Shown here: piece by piece, positions 15,806 to 24,373 of the stretch
Layout: every line of letters starts with the position of its first letter
Position numbering within the stretch: the first letter of the stretch is position 1
Assembly: GCA_051881815.1 (NCBI GenBank)
Contig: JBJEQP010000038.1
Span: 4,425-68,424 of the forward strand
Direction: 5' to 3'
Length of the DNA: 64,000 nucleotides
Source of the DNA: UMGS363 sp051881815
GTDB lineage: Bacteria; Bacillota; Clostridia; Oscillospirales; Ruminococcaceae
The notes under the pieces: generated by a model
What the model was told of the DNA's origin: nothing
The model's input: the letters and a program-made list of their open reading frames with translations, nothing else
Database searches by the model: none
Made by a program: the position numbers and the translations under genes

Positions 15806-16761
15806 TACTTTGCAGCCTCCTTTACGGGTTTATTGGCACCGAGCGGCTTTGTTCTGCAAAGCTTGTCGATGTAAGGAGTAAGAAGGTTCATAAGGAGGAT
15901 TGAGAAGGATACGCCCTCGGGGAATGAACCGAACTGACGGATAACGAATGTGATGATCGCACAGCCTGTGCCGAATACGATCTTGCCCTTTGTTGTGAGC
16001 GGAGTTGTAGCATAGTCGGTAGCCATAAAGAACGCACCGATCATAAGACCGCCTGCAAGGAGCTGGTAAACGGTGACCGTAAGGCTGCCTGTGTAGATAA
16101 GTGTAAGAGCGCCGAAAACGCCGATGAAAGCGATCGGAGTTGCAGGAGAGATTATCCTTGTAACGATAAGGAAGATGCCGCCGATGATAAGTGCAAGCGC
16201 ACAGGTCTCACCGATGCAGCCGCCTGTGCTGCCGAGGAGCATATCCTTGAAGGTGAACGGAGAAACCATAGCAGAACCGTTGTCGTACCAGCCTGCTGCG
16301 AGCGGTGTAGCGCCCGTTGCTGTATCAAACGGAAGTACCCAGTTTGTCATCTCCGACGAGAATGATACCATAAGTACGATCCTTGCTGCGATAGCAGGGT
16401 TAGCAAAGTTCTGACCGATACCGCCGAAAAGCTGCTTAACGATAACGATAGCGAAGAAGCTTCCGATGAGCGGAATATAGAACGGCACAGTCGCAGGAAG
16501 GTTCATTCCGAGAAGAAGACCCGTAACAACTGCGGAGAGGTCGGAAACCGTCTGCTGTTTCTTTGCAGCGACTGCGAAAAGCCATTCAAAAGCAACGCAG
16601 TAGATGATACATTGTATAAGAACAAGAGCGGCTTTCACGCCGAAGTAAACGCAGCCCATAACAGCTGCAGGCAGAAGAGCAATGATGACCATGAGCATGA
16701 TCTTCTGCGTAGTAAGTCCGGCACTTCTGTGAGGTGACGGAGAAACTCTTAAACCTGTCAT
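15805..16761 (-). CDS. rnfD: Rnf complex subunit RnfD
   Basis: A 318-residue polytopic subunit that shapes the ion path and carries a second covalent FMN. The motif 'FDTATGATPLAAG' holds the modified Thr. The N-terminus (MTGLRVSPSPH) matches the family once the start is set to the ATG at 16761, which follows GAAAGGAG. A GTG-like extension to 16779 would place the codon inside rnfC without a ribosome site. Confidence 0.96.
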   Translation of the reverse strand: MTGLRVSPSPHRSAGLTTQKIMLMVIIALLPAAVMGCVYFGVKAALVLIQCIIYCVAFEWLFAVAAKKQQTVSDLSAVVTGLLLGMNLPATVPFYIPLIGSFFAIVIVKQLFGGIGQNFANPAIAARIVLMVSFSSEMTNWVLPFDTATGATPLAAGWYDNGSAMVSPFTFKDMLLGSTGGCIGETCALALIIGGIFLIVTRIISPATPIAFIGVFGALTLIYTGSLTVTVYQLLAGGLMIGAFFMATDYATTPLTTKGKIVFGTGCAIITFVIRQFGSFPEGVSFSILLMNLLTPYIDKLCRTKPLGANKPVKEAAK

Positions 16762-16775
16762 AATATTCTCCTTTC

Positions 16776-18071
16776 TCACTTCTTTGGTGCAGGTCGGGGC
16801 AGAAGTCCCTTTGCAAGCTGATTTGATTCTGCGAGCGGCTTGTGTGCAGGACAGATATACGAGCAGCAGCCGCAGTTCATGCAGAGCGATACTTTAAGCT
16901 CCAGGAGAGCTTCAACATCCTTTGACTTGTAAGCGCGGAGAATAAGATTCGGCATAAGGTTCATAGGACAGACCTTTATGCAGTTTCCGCAGCGGATACA
17001 AGCGGTTTCCTTTTCTTCCTTGACTTCATTGAAAGCAAGAACAGCGTTTGTTGTTTTAAGAACGGGCTGATCTGTGTCATAAACTGGGAAGCCCATCATA
17101 GGCCCGCCGTAGAGGACCTTTTTCGGGTTTTCTGCGCCGCCGAATTCAAGAAGATCGGAAAGTCTTGTTCCGATAGGAACGATGTAGTTGCCGTTGTTCT
17201 TCGTTACAGCGTCGCCGTCAAGCGTAAGTCGCTTTGCAACGAGCGGCATACCCGTCTTGCAGTAGGTGCTTACGAAAGCGGCGGAAGAAACGTTCATTAC
17301 CATAACGCCCTGATTTGCGGGGAGCTCGCCTTCCTCAACGACTCTCCCCGTAGCGGAGAAAATGATGACCTTTTCTGCGCCCTGCGGATAGGTAGAGGGA
17401 AGAGTTACGATTTCAACGGCTTTGTTGTCGGCTGTCTTATGCTTCAAAAGAGTGATAGCCTCGGGCTTGTTGCTTTCGATGCAAATTTTGCAGTTGGGTA
17501 TTTCGAGCCATTTCTGAACGAGTGCGATACCGTCAAGAACATCATCGGGAGCTTCTACCATCTGGCGGAAGTCGGATGTGATGAAGGGTTCACACTCTGC
17601 TGCGTTGATAACGAGAGTGTCGATAGGCGTCTTTGAGGGGTCAAATCCCATTTTTACGTGTGCAGGGAAGCCTGCGCCGCCAAGACCTGCAAGACCGCTC
17701 TCACGCATAGCAGCGATAAAGGACTTTCGGTCGGTGATAACGGGAGCTTTTACGCTCTCATCGGGCTTCTGCTCTCCGTCTGTGTCGATAACAGCAGCCT
17801 TGCAGGTGCCGCCGCCCGGAAGAAGGTAGTCTGTGACAGCGTTTACCGTACCCGAAACGGGCGAATGGATCGGAACGGACATAAAAGCGTCCGTGTCACC
17901 GATCTTCTGACCGACGAAAACGGCATCTCCTGCCTTGACAAGACAATTGCATGGCGCTCCCATCGACTGTGACATCGGAACCATGACCTGCTTCGGCAGC
18001 GGAAAAGCCGCTGTTGCGCAGTCCTGCGTTCTTTTGTCATGCGACAGATGTACACCGTTAAGTTTTTTCAT
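16776..18071 (-). CDS. rnfC: Rnf complex subunit RnfC, NADH-binding
   Basis: A 431-residue cytoplasmic subunit that exchanges electrons with NAD(H). The N-terminal barrel-sandwich region includes 'GVHLSHDKRTQDC' (family usually GGIHP). A Complex I 51 kDa-like part has 'GLGGAGFPAHVKM' (NAD/FMN site). Two 4Fe-4S clusters follow, 'CIRCGNCIKVCP' and 'CMNCGCCSYICP'. It is the first gene of the rnf operon. Two ATGs lie close together after GGAGGA. The second, at 18071, has better spacing. Confidence 0.96.
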   Translation of the reverse strand: MKKLNGVHLSHDKRTQDCATAAFPLPKQVMVPMSQSMGAPCNCLVKAGDAVFVGQKIGDTDAFMSVPIHSPVSGTVNAVTDYLLPGGGTCKAAVIDTDGEQKPDESVKAPVITDRKSFIAAMRESGLAGLGGAGFPAHVKMGFDPSKTPIDTLVINAAECEPFITSDFRQMVEAPDDVLDGIALVQKWLEIPNCKICIESNKPEAITLLKHKTADNKAVEIVTLPSTYPQGAEKVIIFSATGRVVEEGELPANQGVMVMNVSSAAFVSTYCKTGMPLVAKRLTLDGDAVTKNNGNYIVPIGTRLSDLLEFGGAENPKKVLYGGPMMGFPVYDTDQPVLKTTNAVLAFNEVKEEKETACIRCGNCIKVCPMNLMPNLILRAYKSKDVEALLELKVSLCMNCGCCSYICPAHKPLAESNQLAKGLLPRPAPKK

Positions 18072-18179
18072 CTGCATATTCCTCCATGATCAAAAAATGC
18101 TTTTTATACTAATAATCGGGGATCAGTATAAGATATTTATATCGGTTCGGGAAAATATCCCTATTTGATAAACAAATTT

Positions 18180-18256
18180 CAATGCAGGGGCAGGGTCTAC
18201 CTGCCCGTTTTACAAATGATATGTTTGGGTGGGACGGGAAACCCGTCATTTACAAG
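18180..18256 (+). repeat. Hairpin-rich intergenic repeat upstream of rnfC
   Basis: It contains GGGGCAGGGTCTACCTGCCC, a strong hairpin flanked by ATGCA and TTTTACAAAT, and a second hairpin GACGGGAAACCCGTC. The first unit has the same plan as 35222-35260 (TGTAGGGGC-stem-GCCCGTTACAAAT). This looks like a REP-type dispersed palindrome. It lies within the 310-base leader or promoter region before rnfC. AATAATCGGGGAT at about 18110 is also complementary to ATCCCGATTAT at 18290. Confidence 0.6.
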
Positions 18257-18283
18257 TTGTATTTGTATTATAAAGAAATTTTT

Positions 18284-18384
18284 ATACTAATCCCGATTAT
18301 AAAGTGTACAAAAAATCAAGCAAAATCTCGCATATATGGATTTTGCGCAGATTTTTTGTCTACACTTTAATGAGGGATTAGTAT
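18284..18384. repeat. Palindromic element with ATACTAATCCC ends
   Basis: 101 bp. ATACTAATCCC pairs with GGGATTAGTAT, AAAGTGTA with TACACTTT, and AAAAAATC with GATTTTTTG. It abuts the stop codon of the Gx-transporter gene and so can act as its terminator. The ends match the start of the four-copy palindromic family, but the inside is unrelated and simpler. Confidence 0.7.
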
Positions 18385-18899
18385 TAAAGCCGTGAAATGC
18401 GGTTTTTCAGCTGCGGAACGAGCCTTCCCGAAACCGCACCGGTGAAAAAGCCCGAAGCTGTTGCAGTAACAAGCAGCAGCGGAGCATAATATAAGGTATA
18501 AGCGCTGCCCGTGAAAAAACAGGCTGCGGTAAGCTGACCGAATATATGAAGCACCGCTCCCGAAACGCTCACTCCGATGTAGGAAGCATTCGTTTTTTTC
18601 AGCAGGAGCACCGTTGCCGCAAACGCAGGAAGCCCTCCGCAGAGCGACATAACGCCTGCTGTAAAGCCTCTTGTCAGCAGCACGAACGCCGATTTCAGCA
18701 CCGTAATTATAAGTGCTGTCGGGGCGTTTATACATTCCGCCGCACAAAGCACAACGATGTTCGCAAGTCCTATCCTCACTCCTGCAGGCAGGAATGCCGA
18801 AAGCAGGCTTTCTATCGTTGTAAGTGCGACCGCAAGCGCAAGCAGTATCCCCGTTACCGAAGCATAGCTTGCCGACGATCTGAATGGATTAAGCTTCAT
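18384..18899 (-). CDS. Gx transporter family / heptaprenyl diphosphate synthase component I-like membrane protein
   Basis: A 171-residue protein with about five hydrophobic helices and the signature 'AGVRIGLANIVVLCAAE', typical of the Gx-transporter (HepS component I-like, ECF substrate-binding-like) family. In Clostridia this gene commonly follows a NusG domain II protein near rnf or apbE genes, as here. A flavin-precursor or other supply role is only inferred from context. The start at 18899 has AAAAGGAAAA upstream and lies 11 bases after the preceding gene. Confidence 0.85.
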   Translation of the reverse strand: MKLNPFRSSASYASVTGILLALAVALTTIESLLSAFLPAGVRIGLANIVVLCAAECINAPTALIITVLKSAFVLLTRGFTAGVMSLCGGLPAFAATVLLLKKTNASYIGVSVSGAVLHIFGQLTAACFFTGSAYTLYYAPLLLVTATASGFFTGAVSGRLVPQLKNRISRL

Positions 18900-18910
18900 T
18901 ACTTTTCCTT

Positions 18911-19309
18911 TTAGTTTAAAACTACATCTATATTACTGTCTGTATTGACGTTCTCATCAATTATGCGAACAGAGATACGGTTCGGAAGACAGACTATCGC
19001 CTGCATCGGAGAGGTGATAAAGCCTGTTTTTTCGCATATCTTATCGGGACAGTCCGAGTCGGATATCCTGACCCTTCCGTCCTTTATCTCAACGGTCACG
19101 CCGTATTCCTCAAACGGATAGATACCGTCCTTATTAAGCGGAAGCAGAGCAGTCTGTTCTCCGCTGTGAAAAACGGCGGCGTTTGAACCGCTTTTTGCCG
19201 AAGCTCCCCGAAATATCAGCGTCAGCGCAAAAACAGCCAGCGCTGCTATAACAATTATTATGTCGGTCGGTTTAAAGGTTTTCCGTGAGGGTGAAGCCTG
19301 AATTTTCAT
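18911..19309 (-). CDS. NusG domain II-containing membrane protein
   Basis: A 132-residue protein with one N-terminal helix (about 13-33) and an extracytoplasmic NusG_II-type beta domain ('YPFEEYGVTVEIKDGRVRI', 'CPDKICEKTGFI', 'QAIVCLPNRISVRI'). The paired Cys residues could bind metal or form a disulfide. The start at 19309 makes it overlap the end of apbE by 38 bases; a GGAG site lies 15 bases upstream, which is long, so the start is only probable. Such proteins usually accompany Rnf and ApbE genes. Their exact role is unknown. Confidence 0.82.
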   Translation of the reverse strand: MKIQASPSRKTFKPTDIIIVIAALAVFALTLIFRGASAKSGSNAAVFHSGEQTALLPLNKDGIYPFEEYGVTVEIKDGRVRISDSDCPDKICEKTGFITSPMQAIVCLPNRISVRIIDENVNTDSNIDVVLN

Positions 19310-20297
19310 AAAGGGTAAAATCAACTCCTGCGCTGACATAGACGTTGTTGTTTTTGTCTGCCGCAACAATTCCAAACTTGGCATCATCAAATTCGTTTTC
19401 CTGCGACATAAACTCACGGAGAGCGGATGTTCCGCCGCTGTAGATCGCAGTTGCGAGCAGGTCGGTATAGATGCCGCCGTTTTCCGTTTCCGCAGATGTG
19501 ATGACCGTCACCGAGCAGAGGTCGGTCTGTACGGGCATTCCCGTTTCGGGCGAAAGGATATGTTCATATTTAACGCCATTTTCCTCGAAGTAACGCTCAT
19601 AGCCGCCGCTTGTTGAGATAAATGCGGCGTCCGTGGTTATCGTTCCGAGGTAGGCGGATGGTGAAGTCGGGTCCTTTACGGCTGCTCTGAACTTTGAGCG
19701 GTCGGGTTTAACGCCATAGAGAAGCGTTGACGAGCCGAGCGAAACGATCTGACAGCCTGCGTTCGCTTTGTCAAGACGGTCTTTCACCTTGTCGCAGGCG
19801 AAGCCCTTGGCAGAAGCACCGAAGTCGAGCATCGTTCCTTCGGGCATTGATGAAAACAGCGTTCCTTCGCCCGTTATGGTTTCAAGCGCAGCGGAAAGCT
19901 CACTCTCATCGGGGACATGAGGATGTTCGCCCGATATCCCCCAGAGCTTTGTAAGTGCGCCACAGGTGAAGTTTATGCTTTCGCCGAAAATGCCGTCAAA
20001 GCGATCGCCCCATTCACGGCAGATATCTGCACATTCAAGTATATTCGCATACTTTTCATCGGTAAGCTCGTTCGCTTTTTTATTGTATGTTTCGCTGAAT
20101 TCCTCGTCCAGGGCGGTCAGAAGATCCCTTGTTCCGCTGTCCGAGCAGTCGTAGCAGGTTATGCTGACGTATGTATCGAACAGGAACAGCTCCGTTGTCC
20201 GGGGCTTTTGTACGGATCTTGCCGAGCAGGAGCAGAGCAGAAAACAGGAGAGTAAAACGCACAGAAAACGTTTAAGTTTAAAATTTAAAATACTCAT
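19272..20297 (-). CDS. apbE: FAD:protein FMN transferase lipoprotein
   Basis: A 341-residue ApbE-family enzyme that transfers FMN from FAD to Thr in RnfG and RnfD. The N-terminus is a lipoprotein signal with lipobox LLCSC. Family motifs include 'FDTYVSITCY', 'MLDFGASAKGFACDKV', 'YERYFEENGVKYEHILSPETG' (two pieces), and 'TDLLATAIYSGG' with the metal-binding Asp and Thr. The two targets both occur in the adjacent rnf operon. No good ribosome site is seen before the ATG at 20297, so the start is less sure. Confidence 0.94.
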   Translation of the reverse strand: MSILNFKLKRFLCVLLSCFLLCSCSARSVQKPRTTELFLFDTYVSITCYDCSDSGTRDLLTALDEEFSETYNKKANELTDEKYANILECADICREWGDRFDGIFGESINFTCGALTKLWGISGEHPHVPDESELSAALETITGEGTLFSSMPEGTMLDFGASAKGFACDKVKDRLDKANAGCQIVSLGSSTLLYGVKPDRSKFRAAVKDPTSPSAYLGTITTDAAFISTSGGYERYFEENGVKYEHILSPETGMPVQTDLCSVTVITSAETENGGIYTDLLATAIYSGGTSALREFMSQENEFDDAKFGIVAADKNNNVYVSAGVDFTLYENSGFTLTENL

Positions 20298-20453
20298 ACA
20301 TACTAATTTTATCTCAATTATTTCTTTACGTCAAGTGATTTCAAAATTTACCGTAAAATACGGCGTTTCGTACAAAACTTTTGCACGACACAACATTTGT
20401 TTTATAATTTTGTATCGGAATTTTACCGACATTTAAATTAATAATAAAAAATC

Positions 20454-20474
20454 CCGCTTTTTGTTCAAAAGCGG
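20454..20474 (-). terminator. Terminator after the XRE gene
   Basis: CCGCTTTT pairs with AAAAGCGG. Read on the minus strand it is followed by ATTTTTTATT. Confidence 0.75.
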
Positions 20475-20505
20475 AATTCTGTCTTGATTTTCGGATATAA
20501 AAAGC

Positions 20506-21213
20506 TTATTTTGAGCTGTCGCTTATGATCTTTATCCTTGCTTCGCTGTTCTTCACAACGTTGAGAAGCGAAGAAGCCGAGCCTGCATATTCCTCCGAAA
20601 GCGTTGAAGCGGTGATGATGTTGCTGTCGCTTTCCGAAGCAATGTCATTTTCACCGAACACGACTCCTTTAGCCGCTGCGGAAGCCTCTGCTTCGCACAT
20701 TGCCATTGCAGCCGAAGCAGAACCCGAAGCCGCGATCTCGGGGATAGTGAAGAAGCGCTGGTCGTTCTTCGTGTTTGAGGAATATACTATGCGGAACATT
20801 TTGTATATTGCAAGCATCATATACGAAGAAACAGCTTTCATAATGGTATTGCTGCCCGTTTTCTGGATAAGAGAGAACAGGACATTGAGCGAATTTACGA
20901 TGAGCTTTCTGTTGAAGGCTGCCATCATGCTGCCGCCTGCTGCGATCTTTCCCGAGTTTGAATCCTGCTCGGGGATATCTTCGTATGATATTGTCTTTCC
21001 TGCAGGTTCGGGCGAGCGTCCGAGCAGATAGTCGCAGGAAACGTTATAATAGTCTGCAGCCTTGACAAGAAATTCAAGACCGCATTCACGGATACCTTTT
21101 TCATAATGTGAAAGCAGCGCTTGTGATATTCCCAGATCCGCTGCTGCGTTTTTTTGACTGATGCCTCGTTCTTTCCTTAAAAGGGTAATGATTCTTGGAA
21201 AGTCGGAATTCAT
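20506..21213 (-). CDS. XRE-family regulator with long C-terminal region
   Basis: A 235-residue protein. Residues 5-65 are an HTH ('LLRKERGISQKNAAADLGIS', 'LSHYEKGIRECGLEFL', ending 'CDYLLGRS'). The C-terminal 150 residues are helical and rich in Ala and Ser, without a family I know. 'YMMLAIYKMFRIVY' could be a hydrophobic contact helix. A perfect GGGAGGTG site precedes the ATG. The gene is monocistronic, with its own terminator. Confidence 0.82.
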   Translation of the reverse strand: MNSDFPRIITLLRKERGISQKNAAADLGISQALLSHYEKGIRECGLEFLVKAADYYNVSCDYLLGRSPEPAGKTISYEDIPEQDSNSGKIAAGGSMMAAFNRKLIVNSLNVLFSLIQKTGSNTIMKAVSSYMMLAIYKMFRIVYSSNTKNDQRFFTIPEIAASGSASAAMAMCEAEASAAAKGVVFGENDIASESDSNIITASTLSEEYAGSASSLLNVVKNSEARIKIISDSSK

Positions 21214-21532
21214 CTTGTCACCTCCCGATCGTTCTCATAACATAATTATCAATATTTCTCTCTTTTGTGACAATTACATACAGTAAATTATATCCTACAA
21301 CGTACAATTTGTAAAGAGGATTTGCAGAAAAAACTCGATAAATGTTATAAATGTTTTTTGTGGATGTTACATAATGGTAAAACAGGCGTTTCATACGCAG
21401 AATCGGCAAAATACAAGATATTGTGGCATATTTTCAATGTATTGTCAAGATGTTGAAAAGCTGTAATTTTGTGAATAATTGGATAAAATGTAAATTTTGT
21501 TTGTATAAATTATACTGCCGCAAGGGTCTTAT
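21214..21532. other. Intergenic region between divergent genes
   Basis: About 320 AT-rich bases upstream of both a minus-strand regulator and a plus-strand phosphatase-fold gene. I see several AT-rich boxes but no clear structure or gene. Confidence 0.4.
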
Positions 21533-21560
21533 TGACAAAGAACCGGGCGTGGGATATACT
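21533..21560 (+). promoter_or_regulatory. Promoter of the histidine-phosphatase-like operon
   Basis: TTGACA (21533-21538) and TATACT (21555-21560), 16 bp apart, 42 bases before the start codon. Confidence 0.8.
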
Positions 21561-21601
21561 ATTATTATCTTACAATGATTTGGAAAACAAGGAAGGCTCG
21601 T

Positions 21602-22240
21602 ATGAACGGATATAAGATAACATTTATACGCAACGGCATGACCGAAGCGAATGAAAAAGGAATATATATAGGAAAGTCCGACTGGCCGCTCTCCGACAAG
21701 GGCAGGGAGGAGCTTGAGGAAAAAGCAAAGGTCTACGCTTACCCGAAGGTGAACAGAGTCTATTCGAGTCCGCTCACCCGTGCGCTGCAGACGGCGGAGA
21801 TAATCTTCCCCGACCGTGAGATCGTTATTTGCGACGAGATGACCGAGATGGATTTCGGCGTTTTTGAGGGGATCGAGCTCAAGGAGCTGCTTGAGCTGGA
21901 CAGCTACCACAACTGGATAAAGGGCGGTCTTGACAATCCTCCGCCGAACGGTGAAAGCCTGCGCAATATGATAAACCGCAGCCTTTCGGGACTTAACCTT
22001 ATTATAATGGATATGATGAAGGAAAATATTCACGAAGCCGGAGTTGTGACTCATTCGGGGATACTGATGAACCTTATGTCCTGCTTCGGGCTGCCGAAGA
22101 TGAAGCCGATGGAGTTTGCCTGCGAACCGGGCGAGGGATATATGGTCAATGTATCGGCTATGCTCTGGCAGAACGGCGGTGTGTTTGAGATACTCGGCAA
22201 AGTGCCGTTCGAGAATGCCGCAGATTACAATGAATTTTAA
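21602..22240 (+). CDS. Histidine phosphatase superfamily protein with RNG in place of RHG
   Basis: A 212-residue protein of the phosphoglycerate-mutase-like fold. Conserved features are 'YSSPLTRALQTAEII' with the second phosphate-binding Arg, 'MTEMDFGVFEGI' with the acidic residue, and 'AGVVTHSGILMNLM' with the second His. The catalytic N-terminal motif reads 'TFIRNGMTEANEKG': the His that normally takes the phosphate is Asn (codon AAC at the expected CAC). It may be a pseudoenzyme or bind a phosphorylated ligand without turnover. The start at 21602 follows AAGGAAGG. A membrane-protein gene and a pseudouridine synthase follow in the same operon. Confidence 0.88.
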   Translation: MNGYKITFIRNGMTEANEKGIYIGKSDWPLSDKGREELEEKAKVYAYPKVNRVYSSPLTRALQTAEIIFPDREIVICDEMTEMDFGVFEGIELKELLELDSYHNWIKGGLDNPPPNGESLRNMINRSLSGLNLIIMDMMKENIHEAGVVTHSGILMNLMSCFGLPKMKPMEFACEPGEGYMVNVSAMLWQNGGVFEILGKVPFENAADYNEF

Positions 22241-22252
22241 GGAGATCGGGCA

Positions 22253-23098
22253 ATGAAAAGCTTTGATAACGAGCGCTACAGACATCAGGCGGCTGAAAGG
22301 CTCAAATTCTGCTGGGGCGAATGCGTCGGAGAGGTATTGGTCATTACTGCGATAATTACCATAGCTGCGATACTGTTTCTTATAGCGGTGGAATGTCTTT
22401 TCAGGGCAGGCGTCATAAGCTTCGGTATAAGCGATCTCGGCTCGGGCGGAAGTAAGCTCGCAGCTGCGGCGGCGATATACATTTTACTGCTTTATATTGT
22501 GCTTATTCCGTTAAAATACGGTGCAGCTTGGTTCTATTTTCAGGAGGCTTGCTCAACGACAGTTCCCGGCTCGGGATTTTTCAGCTGCTATATGCACGGA
22601 AAGCACATAAAGGACACACTCGGATTGGAATTCATGGTAATAGCAAGAAGAGTTGGAGTCGCTGCTTTTCCGATAGCATTCATAGTTTTTATGGTTATGC
22701 ATTTCAGATGGCTGGTTGAAGTGGATCCGTCAATGGCGGCGGCATCTCTTGCAGTTCTGACTATTGTCGGCGCGCTGCTTGTTTTTATGTACATAATCTT
22801 TCACCTGCGGTATATTTTCGTACCGTATCTTTATGCATCCGACCCCGAAAAATCGCCGAAAGAGATAATTGCCGAAAGCGTAAGAGTGGCGAAGGGCAGC
22901 AGGTTCGGAATAATTAAGCTGGTATTCTCGCTGGCTCCGTTCTGGATAAGCTGCGTTCTGGTATTTCCGCTGATATTTGTTATACCATATACAAAGATGA
23001 CGTTTGCGTCGGCGGCTGCGGAGATATTTTATTCGTACCGTTCGGATGAACAGCATATCGAAAAAGCCGAGAGCGGCAAGGAGGAAGCGCTTGTCTGA
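22253..23098 (+). CDS. Polytopic membrane protein, DUF975-like
   Basis: A 281-residue protein with about six transmembrane helices (from about 28-52 to 225-248) and a charged C-terminus. General layout and the 'FVPYLYASDPEKSPKEIIAES' loop recall DUF975-type proteins of Firmicutes, a tentative match. Its function is unknown. An AAGGAGA site precedes the ATG, 12 bases after the previous gene. The last 8 bases overlap the next gene. Confidence 0.65.
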   Translation: MKSFDNERYRHQAAERLKFCWGECVGEVLVITAIITIAAILFLIAVECLFRAGVISFGISDLGSGGSKLAAAAAIYILLLYIVLIPLKYGAAWFYFQEACSTTVPGSGFFSCYMHGKHIKDTLGLEFMVIARRVGVAAFPIAFIVFMVMHFRWLVEVDPSMAAASLAVLTIVGALLVFMYIIFHLRYIFVPYLYASDPEKSPKEIIAESVRVAKGSRFGIIKLVFSLAPFWISCVLVFPLIFVIPYTKMTFASAAAEIFYSYRSDEQHIEKAESGKEEALV

Positions 23099-23957
23099 TA
23101 TTATATCCGAAAGAAAGATTGAATTTACCGTCACCGCCGAGGATGATGGAAAGAATGTCGGGGAGTTCCTGCGTAAAAGCGGAGCTTCCCGTCGTCTTAT
23201 TACAAAGCTTAAAAGGGTGAGCGGAGGAATAACGCTCAACGGTGCGCCTGCACGAACTGTGGATATCGTCCGTGAGGGCGACACTGCGGCTATTGAAATG
23301 CAGAGCGGCGAACCGCTTGACGAAAATCCCGATCTGAATGCGCCGATCATTTACGAGGATGATGATGTCGTTGTATATGACAAGCCTGTCGATATGCCCG
23401 TTCATCCGTCGCATCGGCACAGGCTTGACACGCTCGGGAATCTTTTTGCCGCACAGCACGGAGATATGACGTTCCGCCCGATAAACCGCCTTGACAAAGA
23501 CACATCGGGGCTTTGCGCCGTTGCGAAGAATTCATTTTCGGCGTCGGTGCTTTCGGGAAATATCGAAAAAACGTATTTCGCTGTAGTCTGTGGAAGGCTC
23601 TCGGGCAGCGGAAGGATAGACGCTCCGATAGGCCGCTGCGACGGTTCGGTGATAACGAGAGAGATCCGTTCCGACGGTCAGCAGGCTGTTACGAATTATA
23701 CCGTTCTTGACGGAAATGAAGAATACACGCTTGTCCGAATAAAGCTTGAAACGGGAAGAACGCACCAGATAAGAGTGCATTTTGCCCATATCGGACACCC
23801 TCTTGCAGGGGATGATATGTACGGCGGCGATGTTACCGACATTGCACACCAGGCTCTCCACTGCGGCGAGCTGGAATTTACGCTTCCCGTTACGCTCGAA
23901 AAAATATGTCTTTCCTCACCGATAAGAGAGGATATGCTTTCTTTATTGAGAAAATAG
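23091..23957 (+). CDS. RluA/RluD-family 23S rRNA pseudouridine synthase
   Basis: A 288-residue enzyme that converts uridine to pseudouridine in RNA. It has an S4-like N-terminal part ('FLRKSGASRRLITKLKR') and the catalytic motif 'PINRLDKDTSGL' with the active Asp. Also present are 'VVYDKPVDMPVHPS' and 'TGRTHQIRVHFAHIGHPLAGDDMYG' in two conserved pieces. The start is read as TTG at 23091, six bases after AAGGAGG and overlapping the preceding stop, because upstream in-frame ATGs lie deep inside the previous gene. The rRNA target cannot be told from sequence. Confidence 0.93.
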   Translation: MSDIISERKIEFTVTAEDDGKNVGEFLRKSGASRRLITKLKRVSGGITLNGAPARTVDIVREGDTAAIEMQSGEPLDENPDLNAPIIYEDDDVVVYDKPVDMPVHPSHRHRLDTLGNLFAAQHGDMTFRPINRLDKDTSGLCAVAKNSFSASVLSGNIEKTYFAVVCGRLSGSGRIDAPIGRCDGSVITREIRSDGQQAVTNYTVLDGNEEYTLVRIKLETGRTHQIRVHFAHIGHPLAGDDMYGGDVTDIAHQALHCGELEFTLPVTLEKICLSSPIREDMLSLLRK

Positions 23958-24234
23958 TGTAATGGAAACGGTAACGATTGTAACCGTTTTGTAACCTTTG
24001 GCAAAATGACGTATCTGCGCGGTTTATGGCGGTTTTTATACGTTTTGTAAAAATCGTGGATCATTTTTTGAAAACGTTATTAAGAGAGGTCTTGAAGCAA
24101 ATATTTCACTGCTTTGAGCGAAAAAACGGACCTTTGAAAACGATTTTTGCTTGTCATTTTGCATAAAATGTACAAACAAAAGTGAATATAATTGTTAAAA
24201 AGGCAGATTAATTGTTACTATTTTTTTATTACCC
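23958..24234 (+). other. Intergenic region before the M23 peptidase gene
   Basis: AT-rich DNA with an inverted repeat ACGGTAAC/GTAACCGT at about 23970-23990. I looked for a known c-di-AMP or other riboswitch, since these often precede wall hydrolases, and found no match by eye. Confidence 0.4.
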
Positions 24235-24262
24235 TTGAATTTTTCGGGAAAATTCGTATAAT
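24235..24262 (+). promoter_or_regulatory. Promoter of the M23 peptidase gene
   Basis: TTGAAT (24235-24240) and TATAAT (24257-24262), 16 bp apart. The leader of about 100 bases ends in a small hairpin (CGACAGCCGGAGCTGTCG) just before the AAAGGAGA ribosome site. Confidence 0.65.
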
Positions 24263-24373
24263 TATTATTGGTGTAACTGAATTGTAACTAATTCAGCCGT
24301 AATTCTATTTGAAATTACTTTATCTGATATATAAAAACGACAGCCGGAGCTGTCGGGGAAAGGAGATGTTCCG

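Noticed and set aside
23958..24373. c-di-AMP (ydaO) riboswitch before the M23 peptidase
   Set aside because: The position is attractive, but I could not find the conserved riboswitch core in this AT-rich leader.
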